Source of the DNA: Albula goreensis
Taxonomy: Eukaryota; Chordata; Actinopteri; Albuliformes; Albulidae
Reading direction: 5' to 3'
Assembly: GCA_022829145.1 (NCBI GenBank)
Contig: CM040763.1
Location: 4,253,842-4,317,841, forward strand
DNA: 64,000 nt
The notes beneath the pieces were generated by a model. That model searched no databases. It saw nothing but the letters and a program-made list of their open reading frames with translations, and was not told the origin of the DNA. Below, piece after piece: positions 1 to 12,600 of this stretch (its first letter is position 1; every line of letters starts with the position of its first letter). Made by a program: the position numbers and the translations under genes.

Positions 1-305
1 GTCATAAATAGTTACGTATATATTTTTAAGATGTACTTGAGTAAGAGCATAACATAATGACATTCCATCTGTTTTTATTTATTTATTTTAGAAAATGTAT
101 TTTTACTCAAACTCTCATAGTAATTTTATTTGCACAAGGTTACTGGCACTTGATTTGACCTTATCCATGGTTAGCTGCTGCCCACATATGATAGTTTCTA
201 AAGCAGTATATTGTTATTTAACAATGTAACAAGGCTTCGCAGCTACATGCCTCAGGTCTCCAAAGACCTGAAAAATTCACTTTCCATTCTGCATCATGCT
301 GCAGT

Positions 306-382
306 AATATCTACCAACCACAATTAACTATATTCACATCACTGAAATATCTACCAACCACAATTAACTATATTCACATCAC
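306..382. repeat. Tandem duplication, 37 bases, period 40
   Basis: The 37-base segment at 306-342 is repeated without change at 346-382, separated by three bases. The identity of the copies indicates a recent local duplication. Confidence 0.95.
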
Positions 383-945
383 CAAATCCTTTTTATTTGA
401 GAGATGGCAATAACAATAGCAGTTACTTGAAATAAATCAATGGGAATAAATGTAAATAATAAATCATCAGCATATTTGCACTTTATTTGCATACATTTAT
501 TTGCGAAAACCATAACCTCATTAGTTAATGAGGGGATCTGCATCATAAGGCAATACTTTTATGACAGCCTGATCCTTCATCTTCCAACTATGTTCTTTGG
601 TTAATAAGTATAGGATGTGCATAGCATTACAAAAGCAAAGCTAACACATTTCTTCTAAACAGACAGTGCAAAAGAAGTAAAGGTAGCTTGAGGATGTTCT
701 AAAATAAATACAGTTGGATCAGGTGACTTTTTGAATGTCAAGCCTGGTGATATTGAAGGCAGGAAAAAAAAAAAAAAACATTGGAAGTGAACCAGCACAC
801 CCTGTTGATCAAGAGAAGGACTCCTTTGTGCCGTTGCATTATGGAATTTTTGAAGATGGACAGCACAGTTGTTCACCTCCTGGAGTGTTGACAGTCAGCA
901 CTTTTTAATGTGGCAAGACATTAGAGAGAAACAGCCATTCAGAGG

Positions 946-975
946 AGGGCCAGGAGCTGGAGGGCCAGGAGCTGG
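946..975. repeat. Tandem duplication of a 15-base unit
   Basis: Two perfect adjacent copies of agggccaggagctgg lie at 946-960 and 961-975. Confidence 0.9.
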
Positions 976-1333
976 GGTACTGAGAGTAGCAAGATGAAGA
1001 TTTGTTCACATTTCATTCTATGTATAAATCACAGACTTTACTTATTTTATTAATGCATTGTTGTAGAGGTTTTGATGTTTATCCTGTTCACAAGCCTTAT
1101 AGAGATAAAGTATAACTCAACCATTGGTTTTGCACTAACACACTGGGCAATGTACCACTCTGAATGGAATTTTGAAATAAACTTCACTCATTACATGCTT
1201 TGTTTGGAATATTTACAATAAATAAATATGGGTGTTTGACAATTTAGAGGGATGGGCAGGCTTGGTTTGGAATTAAATTACTGTGTGTTTCACATTGGCA
1301 TTTCCGTCTGTTATGGCTGAACCCAAGCAAAAC

Positions 1334-1680
1334 GGGGTGAGAGTGCAGGCATGATGGGAGGCGTCTCTGCTTTGTTGAGACGTGCGATAACCGAGCTACC
1401 CTACTTACGTATCAGACATTCACTCGCTGTGCGGGCGCCATGTCCATCAGTGGAGCATAAACAATGCGACATGGGGCAAATGTGTCCGTTTTTGGTCCAC
1501 CTGTGGGTGCTGTCACTGGGCGTCTGAGCCGGGTCACTACCTGTCATGGTCACATCGGTCCACATTGGCAAGGGTACAGCTGGCTCAGCCCTGTCCGGGA
1601 GGAGCAGACACTGAGCCCATGGTTAAAATTCTCTAAAAAGTCTCATTGCTCTCTGGCAACCTTTTCTGCCCGGCCGGCGA
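1334..1680. other. CpG-enriched block
   Basis: I count about 18 CpG dinucleotides in roughly 345 bases, well above the surrounding AT-rich sequence, where CpG is rare. No TATA box or clear gene start is visible. It may be a small unmethylated regulatory element or simply a GC-rich patch. Confidence 0.35.
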
Positions 1681-2121
1681 CAGAAAGATGCATGTAAATC
1701 ACCTAGCATGTTTATGTTCTGCTAAATCTACGGCATTGCTTTTATCAAAGTGACAGAGGTAAATATGTGCTTCTGGAAAAGAGAATATCTGGTTTCAGTG
1801 GTCAGGATGAAACCAATTTAAAATGACAGCATTGCATGGATATACACTGCTATACTATAGCAGGTTTAAGATGTGAGATGTGTTGCTATGGAAATAAGCC
1901 TGACTAGATGTAAGATTGTTGTTTCATAGATATGGAAAGCCTGAGTTGTACTGTAATATTTACAGAATTTAGCAGGCTAACTCATTAATCCCGCTTAGTG
2001 GATTGCACCCTAGGCCTTTTCTGAAATGTGCATTGATCAAGAAGCTTTTCTCCCTGTCTCCAAGTCACCTAACCATAACGCAGATCCGGTCTGAAAGTCA
2101 GGTTCATTCTGTGTCACAAAG

Positions 2122-2142
2122 TTTTTTTTTTTTTTTTTTTTT
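2122..2142. repeat. Poly(T) run
   Basis: A run of 21 T residues. It could be the reverse of an A-rich retroposon tail, but no SINE or LINE body is recognisable next to it. Confidence 0.9.
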
Positions 2143-2742
2143 AAACACTCAAGGTTCCTTGAATGACCCTTCAGCGCTAAGAAAAGTGATTTTCAATTTG
2201 AGAAGCTGTAATGGCAGTCCAATTAAATGCACTGGATTATAAAATTGTCTTGTATCATTTTGTAAAAATGGAAAGATATTTATTTAAATGCTGTTTTCTT
2301 AGGCGTTTCTTATCAATTATTTCATCTGTGTCTTTGTCTCCATGCCTTATGTATGGTAACACAGTAATATCGGCTTGTGGGGTAAATTTAAACTAAAGTT
2401 GCAGTTGAATCGCAGTAATTGATCTCAGCCATGTTTGTTTGTGTTAATCTCAGGCCACACAAATAGGCTGTGTGAATACTTAAAATGGTTTATAGAGAGG
2501 GTTTGTCTCAGGCTGCATTCATTTTCCTTTATTTCTGATGTCTGATTCTATAAAATATTCATGGATGAAAGGAGTGGCAGGCATAATCTTTGAATGAGGA
2601 GCATTGTGGGAAACATTCACTCTGTATGCTACGTGAGGTGGATTACTTGCTGCTTAATAATCAAGTGCTGCACCGGTCTTACCACTGAGTCATAATGATG
2701 TTTGGCTCGAAGATGTATAAACGGGATCGACGTCCAGAAAGC

Positions 2743-2820
2743 TGTGTGTGTACGTGTGTGTGTGTATTTGATTTATGTTTGTGTGCATGCAAGCATGAAT
2801 TTCAGGCTTTGTAATGTAAA

Positions 2821-2851
<31 letters not shown>

Positions 2852-2855
2852 TGTG
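2743..2855. repeat. Interrupted (TG)n microsatellites
   Basis: Two TG tracts (about 2743-2765 and 2820-2855) are separated by unique sequence. The second is interrupted once by TA. Confidence 0.9.
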
Positions 2856-3557
2856 ACATGCATTTTGGACCACCGCTGTTTGTGAATCAAATCCACTTTC
2901 AATTAATGGTTGTCCTTTAATGTAGTGGCAAGTCGTCTTTGCATAGCTTGCGCTGTACACAGGGCAGTAGCAGGGGCAGACCAAATGACTTTGAGTGGGA
3001 AGTTTTACCTTGTCATTCCCAGTACAGTGTAGTGATTGGCAGCTCAGGGCACTGAATCAGGGTGCGTGGCAGGGTATGTGGGCTATCCGTAAAGGGGGGG
3101 AGTGACCCCTGTCCATTCAGCCATATGCTCTTACACAGAGCCCGGGCTGAATCTGCCCCTCTGTGGGGGTAATTGTGTTTCTTCTGCGCTCACGTTCATG
3201 TCAAGGACCACCACCCCCACCACCCGTCACGGCAACAATCCTCCACCAAAATCCAAAAACATACAGGCCAATCCCCTATAAAGTTTGATTAGAGACAAGC
3301 CGCCATAATGTACGGACTGCTCTCTGTTATGTTTGCTTCTGGTCCAGTGGGATAATTTTTCGATTAGTGGATCTGACACTCAGAGGTGTACCTGGGTGAG
3401 CGCAGAGCATAAGCATACATTCTGCACCGTACTTATTCACGTCTGAATTGCTTCTTGTTGCTGCTGTCCTTTGATATCAGAGTCTGAATAGGGGTTCACA
3501 TCGAGCTCGACAGAGGGATGAATGGGCTCCTTGTAGGTTCAGGGCAAAGGATCTGTG

Positions 3558-3558
<1 letters not shown>

Positions 3559-3610
<52 letters not shown>
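3559..3610. repeat. (TG)n microsatellite, about 52 bases
   Basis: An uninterrupted TG tract of about 26 units, long enough to be length-polymorphic. Confidence 0.95.
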
Positions 3611-3611
<1 letters not shown>

Positions 3612-3949
3612 TGGGGGACTTGAGGAGAGAGAGTTGTGAGTAGAAGTAGCACCAGTCCTTCAAACTTGCTGAGCAAGTAACATTGACAGAGCTCAGGACA
3701 GCTGATTTCTCACTCTTGCTTAATGCTTAATGGCAAGCAGGAAATATGCATGGCTGTCTGAAAGCAGGTGGATTTCAATGAGGCTACCAGGGTTTGAGCG
3801 CAGCGACAAATTAATCCAATCACATGAGCCCTCCCCGGGGACGAACGTGCACTTCACCTGTTCCTGCTGCAGGCAATGCTGACACAAACCCACCTCTCTC
3901 CTCTATTAAATGTCACAGTGTAGATCCAGCTGGTATACACGTTAGATAC

Positions 3950-3992
3950 ATGCACATGTGTGTGTGTGCATGCACACACGTGTGTGCACACT
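3950..3992. repeat. Alternating purine-pyrimidine palindromes
   Basis: Two perfect palindromes overlap: one at 3962-3979 centred on gcatgc and one at 3973-3986 centred on acgt. The tract alternates purine and pyrimidine almost throughout, which is the composition that favours Z-DNA or cruciform extrusion under supercoiling. Confidence 0.75.
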
Positions 3993-4474
3993 TACACATG
4001 ACATATGCACATACATATGCATGTCCAGTTGTGTGAATGTTTAGTTGTATCAGTATTTATACATTGTTTGATTTGTAGAGGAGCGCACCAGTAAACTTTT
4101 CCTGTCCATTATTTATAAATACACTGAGCTAAGCTACCTCCAAATGCAAACAGCTTATTTTGCTTACATTGAGTCAGTCTCATCATTATTGCTGAATATG
4201 TTTGCATTCTGTATAATGACAACATTCACAATGTTATGATTTTTTTGTAAGAATTATGAATAATTTGATAATTTTAATTTTAATGTGCAACTAACCCATT
4301 TGCTTGAATAAATTTTGCTTATATATATGCAAGATATGCAGGGCTGAACAGTGGCTCATAGCTCACTCACCAAAAAGCTATTTTAAGATGCAAAATCAAC
4401 TTTGGATAGGCAAATTAAGTTAGATGCTGCATTGAAAACAGAGCAGAAAGAGGCAGAGATGTTCACATACACTG

Positions 4475-4501
4475 CTCTCTCTGTCTCTCTATCTCTCTAT
4501 G

Positions 4502-4558
<57 letters not shown>
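4475..4558. repeat. Compound (CT)n(CA)n microsatellite
   Basis: A CT-rich tract with a few interruptions (4475-4513) passes directly into an uninterrupted CA tract (4513-4558). Confidence 0.95.
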
Positions 4559-4560
<2 letters not shown>

Positions 4561-4908
4561 CTTTACATAGACCCCAATGTTTCCATCCGCATCAATGCAA
4601 GGCCATAACTGTAAAGGTCAGCCTCATGTTATTAGCCAGAACACAATAAATAAACACACATATAAATAAAAATAGGCTTAGCGCTTAGTGATCTAATGAG
4701 ACAGCTGTGTCCATCTGTAATCGATGGGCTCTGGAGACTGTAATCACTACAGCTTCTGTAACAGGGTCTTAATTGGATGCCAGTCATTTACATGGACCTG
4801 AGAAGGGTGCGAGTGGCTCAGTCATTAGCATTGATTCTCCAGCTTTGCAAACGAACATAATTCCGCTCTCGTGGTTCTTCACCCAGGCCTCTGTCACATT
4901 TAAAGAAG

Positions 4909-4928
4909 AAAAAAAAAAAAAAAAAAAA
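4909..4928. repeat. Poly(A) run
   Basis: Twenty consecutive A residues with no recognisable retroposon body upstream. Confidence 0.9.
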
Positions 4929-5107
4929 GGCCTTCATCGATCTGAAACCTTCCTCGTAAAGAATATCTGATCAGTTTTATAATTGCTGGTATGTCGGAGG
5001 GAAATTGTGTTGGAGGTTCTGTAAGGGGCTGCTGCAGCGCCTGCTTTAATTCCTTGTGTTATGCACTGCTGTGTTACAGTCAGAAGGCAAACAGAAGAGT
5101 TTTGGAG

Positions 5108-5129
5108 AGGGAGGGGGGTGTGGGGGGGG
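5108..5129 (+). repeat. G-run cluster, possible G-quadruplex
   Basis: Runs of 3, 6 and 8 G residues are separated by one and three bases. The eight-G run can supply two tracts, so a four-tract quadruplex is possible on the plus strand. Confidence 0.5.
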
Positions 5130-5987
5130 TATCTGATATTGGGGTGGATGATTACATCATTGAATTTCCTGGGTGGCTTCCAGCTCTGGCTTTCTTACCT
5201 TGGCTGGTAGTGTTAATTCACTTATACACCCAAAGGTTAACTGGTAGCTGAGGTGATAATTACAAAAATAAATAAGTAAATAAACCGTGTCTAACTACTA
5301 TTAAATTGCCTGTTGTTTCCACATTGGTTTTACATCGTATAGTCCTCCTCTTTGCTGTCATGTTATGTTCAGGCTATTGACCCTGTCTGCTCTATGGGTT
5401 TATAGGAGCTCTCTTAAACAGTCATTTGAAGAAGCTAGCCCTAATGTGTCTGCTTTCCAATTTGACACAGCCACTATCCAAGTAGTAAAATGATGGAGAA
5501 TTTCAAAGGAATAAATAGATAAAATGAAGATTCTGTCTCAACGTACGCTCATGTTTTGCCTCCTACAGCATTACAGAGTATGTAAATCGCTTGTTAGATG
5601 GCGATCAGCTGTAATGTGTTGAGTCTCCCACAAGTCATTGTCGACAGGTTGCAATATCCATTCTTGTGGTAATTAGACAGTGGCCATGAAGTGTAAACCT
5701 TGTTTTCGTCAGTCAGCTTAATTTACGGCCATTATGATCAGTTAATAAGACGACGGGCTGAGGGTTTGCTTATCATCTTATTATTTTCCTCTTTACAGAA
5801 CATTTGCATATATGCATTTTATGGTTATTACCCAGAATTAAAATTTAAAGTGTATGACTTGACTAGAATTAATTAGACAAAGACAACAAACAGTGAACGG
5901 GCATTTCCTCACAGATGTTCATTGTAAATAGAAATCTGTTTCATGCTCCATGAATATTGTGGATTGGAGCAGATTATTTTAAGAGGA

Positions 5988-6012
5988 ATTCATTCATTCA
6001 TTCATTCATTCA
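5988..6012. repeat. (ATTC)n microsatellite
   Basis: About six perfect tetranucleotide units. Confidence 0.9.
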
Positions 6013-8228
6013 GTGGTGAAACTAGCCACTGAAATTCTCAATCTTGTTTCTGACAGTTTATATTCCGGTGAAGTATTTCATATGTTTACTATCTTGCTTC
6101 ATGTGCAAAACTCAAATTTCAGGGTTCAATGGGAAAGTACTGAAATTCTGTGGGTAAAAACTGTTAGATATGCATACAGTAAAAGGAACTTGCTAATTTA
6201 GTGAGAAGATACGAATAACATCTACCGTAATAACCCAAGGGTGTAAGGATAGGCTGTGCCATTTTTAACTCAAAACAATAGATTTAATTAATTTCCTTTT
6301 AATTAAAAATAAAATATTAGTTATTGTTTCTGATTGTCAGGGGGAAATAAGGTTCAGACTATGAAAATGTATAAAAAAATAACAGTTCAAGAAAGCAAAA
6401 GTATTTCTTTTTGTCAGTATTTTCATCGCTGAGACCGGAAGGCTATAGCGTAACGCAGATGGAGTTGGTCAGTTGGGGTCAGGACTGCAAAATGAAGGAG
6501 CCAGAGGCTTTTAATGACAGTGTTAATATAAGGAATAAGGAAACCACCTAACCACAGCTTGTTTCTCTGTGGGTTATATTATTATACTTACAATTTCACA
6601 AACATTGCACTCCAATTCAAAATGATCCTTTTATTAGATTATTTTGCTTGGAGCATTTGACTCATTAAAGTTTCATTGCATATCCTTCATCTATTTCTTT
6701 CATAGTTACTCATAGGGATCACAATTCTTATTTGTATTATTTTTGTGTGATTCAGTTCTACAATATAGTTAAGAAGTACCAGTGTTATTTGTGCACGGCC
6801 TGATTATTCAAGTCAAAGGGGTATGAGATTAATGCAGCGTATCAGGAGAGATTTTTGAAGTGGGGGGGACTGTCAGCAAAAGGTCTCAACTTTTAAACTT
6901 ATACAATATATTATATAGTATATATTGGGTATATCGGATCGGGGTCCCTATGAAACTGGGGTGTCCCCCTGTCCCCCACCCCTGGATTAGTGCAGCAATT
7001 CAGCAGAAATATTTGAACAAGCAAAATATTTGATTTTCAAGAAGACTCCATGCAGTCTCCATGAAGTTAAAATATGATCTTAAAAAAACTCATATTTTGA
7101 AGGCCAGGAACAGCCATGTGTTTTTTCCTCTCTCTCTCGCTCTCTGTGTTTCTTGTTCGGCACGCAAGGGTACGGAAGCGTTGTGGGGCTGCCATTCACT
7201 CGGCCAAACATCCCAAGCTGCATCCAGCAGCAGCATCAGAGACTCATGACTTAATTAGGTCTGGCTCCTGGGTTCTAATTACCATGCAGAATCTTTAGCA
7301 CTCACTCTGTGTGAATCTAAACCGGGGCTTTTAAACACAGCCTCGGTTACTGCTCCTTTTTTTTTTTTCTTCCTTTTTCGGCCCGCCCCCATGTGACTAT
7401 GGTAACAGCTGTGTGTGCACAGATTCTCTGTAGTGAAAGGGCTTTTGGTCCCTGTCTGACTTCATCACACCCAGACCTCCAGTCCAATACAGGTGTCTGA
7501 CCTGCATAACCGGACTTGTTATTTACCACAGAAAGAAGCAGCAACCTCACTGAGCTGTTTCTGTAACAAATTATATCAACATTTAGAACATATGAATGTA
7601 AGAACACATAATGACAAGCACAGGCCGTTCACCTCAGCTGTATGAATATCATGCCACATAGCTCTACAGAATATGCAGTATTTTTACTGGATTCAGTGCT
7701 ATGGTTGGCTGTGCTTTTTGAACACATCTGTGGTAAATCTGCTATCTAAAACGAATCTCAACACAGAGTTCAGAACTTTATTTATGATTGTTTTGTGTGT
7801 TATATGTAGTCAAATACACTGTGCATTGGAACATTGGAGCAGTGCAAACCTCACAGTACTCATTCATTGCATCTATACTGACTCTATACAGTCCTGCTCA
7901 GGCCTTGTAGTCTAGCGGTGTCCAGGTCTGTAGTGCCACACACAATTAACAGCTTGCCACCTTGTTCTGACATGGGGAACCTGGGGGTTGGAACTCCAGG
8001 GAAATCTCTACAAGGGTTTTCACCTCGGCATACTAATGCGTGAGCCCAGAGCCGGCTGAACGCTACGCCGTACCTTTCTCCAGCCCCTTTCAGGCTGCAG
8101 GCGAGCTGGAATTAATCATTTTCAAATTAATACAAATTACCTTACGGGTGGACTGCAGCCATCAGCGAGAGAGGATGAGACGCAGAGCGAGGCCCTCCGA
8201 GCTGACATAGCTACAGCGAAACGTGGGC

Positions 8229-8260
8229 GTGTGTGTGTGTGTGTGTGTGTGTGAGTATGT

Positions 8261-8298
<38 letters not shown>
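8229..8298. repeat. Compound (TG)n(GA)n microsatellite
   Basis: TG tracts interrupted by gagtatgtc are followed by a short GA tract. The minus-strand frames at 8137-8396 are only HT-repeat translations of it. Confidence 0.95.
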
Positions 8299-9082
8299 CA
8301 GAGGAATGACCCCAAGCACAAACATTCACTTGAATGTGCAGAAGGGAGACCCTGGTGCAGGTCTGATACTTGCAGATGTCTGTGATGTTTAGTCAAAACT
8401 GAGCTTCACCTCCCCTCCACCCTTATTTCCAATGAAAGAGCAAGGATTATCCTGGGCAGCGATTGATTGTCAGGGTAATCAACAACTATTGTGAAATTAG
8501 TCTTCTGTGTTCAGTGGGATGGAGGCAAGGGTTGACAAGATTAACTGCACCCCCACACCTAAGAAAGGGGTGAACAATTCAACTCAAAAATGTGTTATGT
8601 GTAGTTGTGGGAACCAATAGCATGGTAAAAAAGGGATCCATAATTCCTAAGCTGTCAGGCCACACCTGGGTTTTGCTGGGTTTTCAACACTTAAGAGCTT
8701 GAATTGAAGTCATTGATTGGCTAAAGACTGAACACACCCCATTTTCCAGTCCCAATCTGGCTGCTTGGAGGATTGATTTACAGTCCAGTCAATCTACCTC
8801 AAAAAAGGGCCCAACCCAGGAGAAACTACAATAGTAATGTTTCATTGTTTTTTGTTTTTTATTGTTGGTACTAATACCCTCCTGCATCATGTATTTAAAG
8901 TGTACCTTCATGGATTTAGTGGAAGATACTTTTTTCAAGGTCAAAAGCAAAGTTTTGACGTTTTAGAGTGATGCGGTCTGGGTAAAATGGTTTAGGTCTA
9001 TGTACACCTATCCAACATATTAGGTGTCTTTTCCTAGAAAAGAAATCCAAATATTTTCTATAAAGGAAAATCCCAAAAGGCC
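8299..9082. other. Non-coding stretch
   Basis: No gene is supported. The part at about 8650-8770 (cacacctgggttttgctggg onward) has the flavour of a dispersed fish repeat, but I cannot assign a family. Confidence 0.5.
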
Positions 9083-9272
9083 CCTGATGATGTGGCCCCT
9101 GTGGGCCCCTCTAGGGAGTCTGAGATTCCCATTTAAACAATGCAGCTCTGGTGATGATGTGGCCCCTCTAGGACTGGAGTCTGAGATTCCCATTTAAACA
9201 ATGCAGCTCTGGTGATGATGTGGCCCCTCTGGGACTGGAGTCTGAGATTCCCATTTAAACAATGCAGCTATG
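9083..9272. repeat. Minisatellite, about three copies of a 61-base unit
   Basis: The segment gagtctgagattcccatttaa and its continuation starts at 9116, 9177 and 9238, giving exact 61-base spacing. The partner segment gatgatgtggcccct begins at 9086, 9153 and 9214. The first unit has six extra bases (a duplicated gggcccct-like piece). The copies differ by only a few bases, so the array is young. Confidence 0.95.
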
Positions 9273-9596
9273 GTCAGTTCTAATGCTGTTCTGAAAGCAC
9301 ATTTATGCTAGCACATTAGCTCTGCTGCTTGTGTAGTCAAAAGTAAAATGTAGGCCAACTAATTCATAGCTCCAGGACTAATATTTAAAAAAATAAGTGT
9401 TCATTTCTGTTCAGCTATTCTATAATTTCTTGTTGAAGTTATGTGACTAACATTTCAAATAAAATTTGCATTTTTCCCCCCTTTTCTTTTTTCTGGTAGT
9501 GTAAAATATGTTAAAGTGCTTCGCACCGAGATGGGGATGTGGAAGTGTGAAGTTCAATAAAAATGATGTTCATCCTACAGAAGACCATTTCATTTG

Positions 9597-9615
9597 TTTT
9601 TTTTTTTTTTTTTTT
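9597..9615. repeat. Poly(T) run
   Basis: Nineteen T residues. Confidence 0.9.
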
Positions 9616-12600
9616 GCTGCTGCTATAAGTTGCAAATGACAACTATACATTCTCACTTTCCCTGCTCATATATTAGTCCATTGCACGCCAATTGAACAGG
9701 CAATTTTCCTCCTTCACTGTAATTGGGACCAGAGCTGGATGTCATTAATTCCTCTCTGTATTTGTCATTAGAGAAGGCTTCATTATATTGTAGAACAGGG
9801 AGCATCTTACTAGAGACATGCACAGATTGAAAGATTAATTTATATTCACAGAATCATTTTTCTCTTCACAAAAGGTTTGATTAGAAAAAAAAGCATCTCT
9901 TTTCCCAAGTTTTTACTCACAAAATTGTCTGCCTGAAAAGAAAATGACAACAATCATATCTCAGGATTATATTTCCTTACATCTGGGTGATTTGGTTTTC
10001 ACAAGATATTACAATACAATAAACAAACTAGTAAGCTGTTCATTGAATCTTTTGTGTAAAAATAGGAGAATAGTGTGTGGTAAATGAAAAGACGTGTAGG
10101 ATTTTTCTGTCCTGGTATCATTACCCGGTTTTGAAATCAATAAGTAATCTAAGGCTATTCTTTGTGGGGAAAGCCATGCTGGTAATTGCAGTGTTCCTCC
10201 AGCCCTTCATACAGCATAGTGAATGCGAGACAACAGGCCCAGACAAGCAGAGCCAGCTCAGAGCTGTCCATGGTGCTGATCACTCTGAAGTACTGTACAG
10301 CAGTAGCAGGATAGTGAATGCAGTTAACATTTGTCTTCACTTACAATTGAATAACAGCATTATGTTTTTCTTTTTTTTGCCAAGTTTCTCTTGATTATTA
10401 CTGAACTCTACCATACTGAACACTACCAAACTGTGTTGATTAACAAAAAAATCAGAATTTAGGCAAGACAAATGTTGAATGAATCCCAGCCATTGTAGCC
10501 ATTGTAGCTCCACCCACTACTGGGATCATTAATGATTTTACTGATTGTAACATCTGAAGTTAAACTTAAGTTGCTTTCATCATAGAACACTGACGTGACA
10601 AACCAATGGCACATACATACACAAAAACTGTTTTTTTTTAAGTAGTTCAGGAATGATTTGCAGTAAGTTAACGACTAAATTCGCAAAGCACACATTTTCT
10701 TTCCCATCCAAACTGATCCTGATACCTCTAATGAAAGAAAAGTAGCTCCAGAACTGGCACTTTTGAATATAAGCTGAGAAAGGAAAGCATGGAGATGAAC
10801 TCATTAATTAAATCCCTCCCTGAAAAGAATAGCCATTTTTCTCAGGTTCCCAACCAATCAGCATTGGATTAAGATCATTGCATGTCATTTCCATTGACAC
10901 AACATGGGTATTTGGTGAATATTCTTATCTGAAGAGGTGATTTTCTCTCTCAGGTCCGTCACACAGATAACAGCTGTACGAATGTGGTGATTCAGAGCTT
11001 GTGTAACAGCAATCTACATTAGAACATCGTGGTGGATACAGAAATATGAAAATAATGCATAAAAGTAAAATGTAGGGGGAAAAATGCATAACCTTGCATA
11101 TTTTAAACTGAAAGAGACTAATAATGGAGCTCAAGTATATCTCAGTGGGCTTTGAAAAAGCCTAGAGGGGTTTTTGAAAGATCCCAGCTCCGGGAATATA
11201 AGGTATGCAGCAATGTATGTCCATATGCATGTATTTTTTTTCGTTATATCCCCGTGCGGTGAACTAAGTGTCGATGACTCATTATTCCTCGATATCAGGA
11301 ATCGTAAAGTACAGTATGATAGGAGAGGCCGAGAAAGAGAACTGCAGCAGCATTCAAGCTCAATGCTTGCATTTCCATTTATTTACTGTTTTTCATTAAG
11401 TGGAAAAAATATGTTACATTTTAACCCTAGTTTAAAATGTTTTAGTAATATGATAGTATAGTGTGATATCATTCAATACCCAACCCAACTATTTTCCTCC
11501 AGTCAGTGTATTTTATTATATGTATGAAGTTGAAAGTAGTTAATTATGGGATCTTAGCTATTCAAAAATGCGAGGCTTACTAAACAACAAACAAAAGTAA
11601 GCTGTCTCATGTCTTACCTTTTTATATTTTTCCTCTCTTGGGATAATTTGAGCCCCGGCCTAATCTTTCAGATTCGACAGTGGTGAAGTAGGGTGGCGCT
11701 GAGAAACCTTGCACCTTGCACAAGTGAAAATGAAAAATTATTTTTAACTCGTTAATATTTTCTATAGATGAACGTTTTTATCCTCATTACCAGAGTGTAA
11801 AAAAGAGTCTCACTTTGCAGCTCAAAGTGTGGAAGATTCCATTAAAAGTAGGTGCTTAATCATAGAGGTGTTAAAATTTAATTAATGAAAGGGTAGACTG
11901 ACTTCATTATTCCAAAACAAAATGGGTCTGGAAGGAGACTTTGCTTTCAGCAAACATGGCCTGAACTTTAGGCTTTATTTTCCTCTTTTCTTCCTCAGAC
12001 TCACATATGATACTCTTTGTGTCCATGGTTGATCATTTACACAATGCTGTGGAACCAGAGGCAGCATACTTCTTATTAAGTATAATAAGTTTTTAATAAG
12101 TATCTTATTAAAAATTGTAATGTCGATGCTATCAAAATTAGACAAAATTACATGTCCAAGCGCTATTGCTAAAATGCTAATATGCACGTACAACTGCATA
12201 CTACAAGTATTTTAAAAATGACTTGCTTCCCAGTGAGATTGCAGTTTAAAAATGGTACATCTGATGCAAATGTGCCCAACTTACTTTTCATGCTTTTAAT
12301 AAAAAAGTGAAAGTGAAAATGTAGGGGTCCATCAAAATGTAGTGAGCAACATAGAGCAGGGTAAACAGGAAAACGCTTTTTTTACTGTGGTACATTGACG
12401 GGTGCTGGCCTGGGTAGGGTGAGCTGGGCAGTGGAACTGCCTGCTCGTAAGTTGACCACTGCTTCCCTTTCAAACTTTCCGCGCTGTTGTCATGTTGTTT
12501 ATGACACCACAAGACCAATCTCCTGCTAGCCGTATACTCAGTCTAGCTTTTTTTCCTGACTGGTAGGGTTCATTTTTTAAATACACTGTGTACACATTTT

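Larger units (their letters stand above)
1..2121. other. Non-coding AT-rich stretch
   Basis: No open frame here has coding-like codon use or a recognisable product. The stretch holds two small tandem duplications (306-382 and 946-975), a 15-base A run (764-778) and a mildly CpG-enriched block (1334-1680). The longest frames (minus 655-876, plus 1464-1697) show no recognisable domain, and the first contains the poly(A) run translated as phenylalanines. Confidence 0.7.
2143..4908. other. Non-coding, microsatellite-rich stretch
   Basis: No gene is supported. The interval carries several TG, CA and CT tracts. The frames running through them (for example minus 2690-2902 and plus 4402-4608) are translations of dinucleotide repeats and are not genes. 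Confidence 0.7.
4929..8228. other. Non-coding stretch with possible regulatory motifs
   Basis: No gene is supported. The part at about 5790-5890 carries an octamer-like ATTTGCAT, a TAATTAG homeodomain core and an ACAAAG Sox/TCF-like core within 90 bases, a mixture often seen in vertebrate enhancers. A 12-base palindrome of TTTTAATTAAAA type lies at 6297-6308. At about 6856-6975 there are facing G-rich and C-rich arms (gtggggggac and its approximate complement), possibly a decayed inverted-repeat transposon. Confidence 0.5.

Noticed and set aside
2690..2984. VCVC and HTHT peptide frames
   Set aside because: They are translations of (TG)n and (CA)n microsatellites. The same applies to similar frames at 4402-4608, 8137-8396, 18193-18513, 26379-26707 and 30580-30807.
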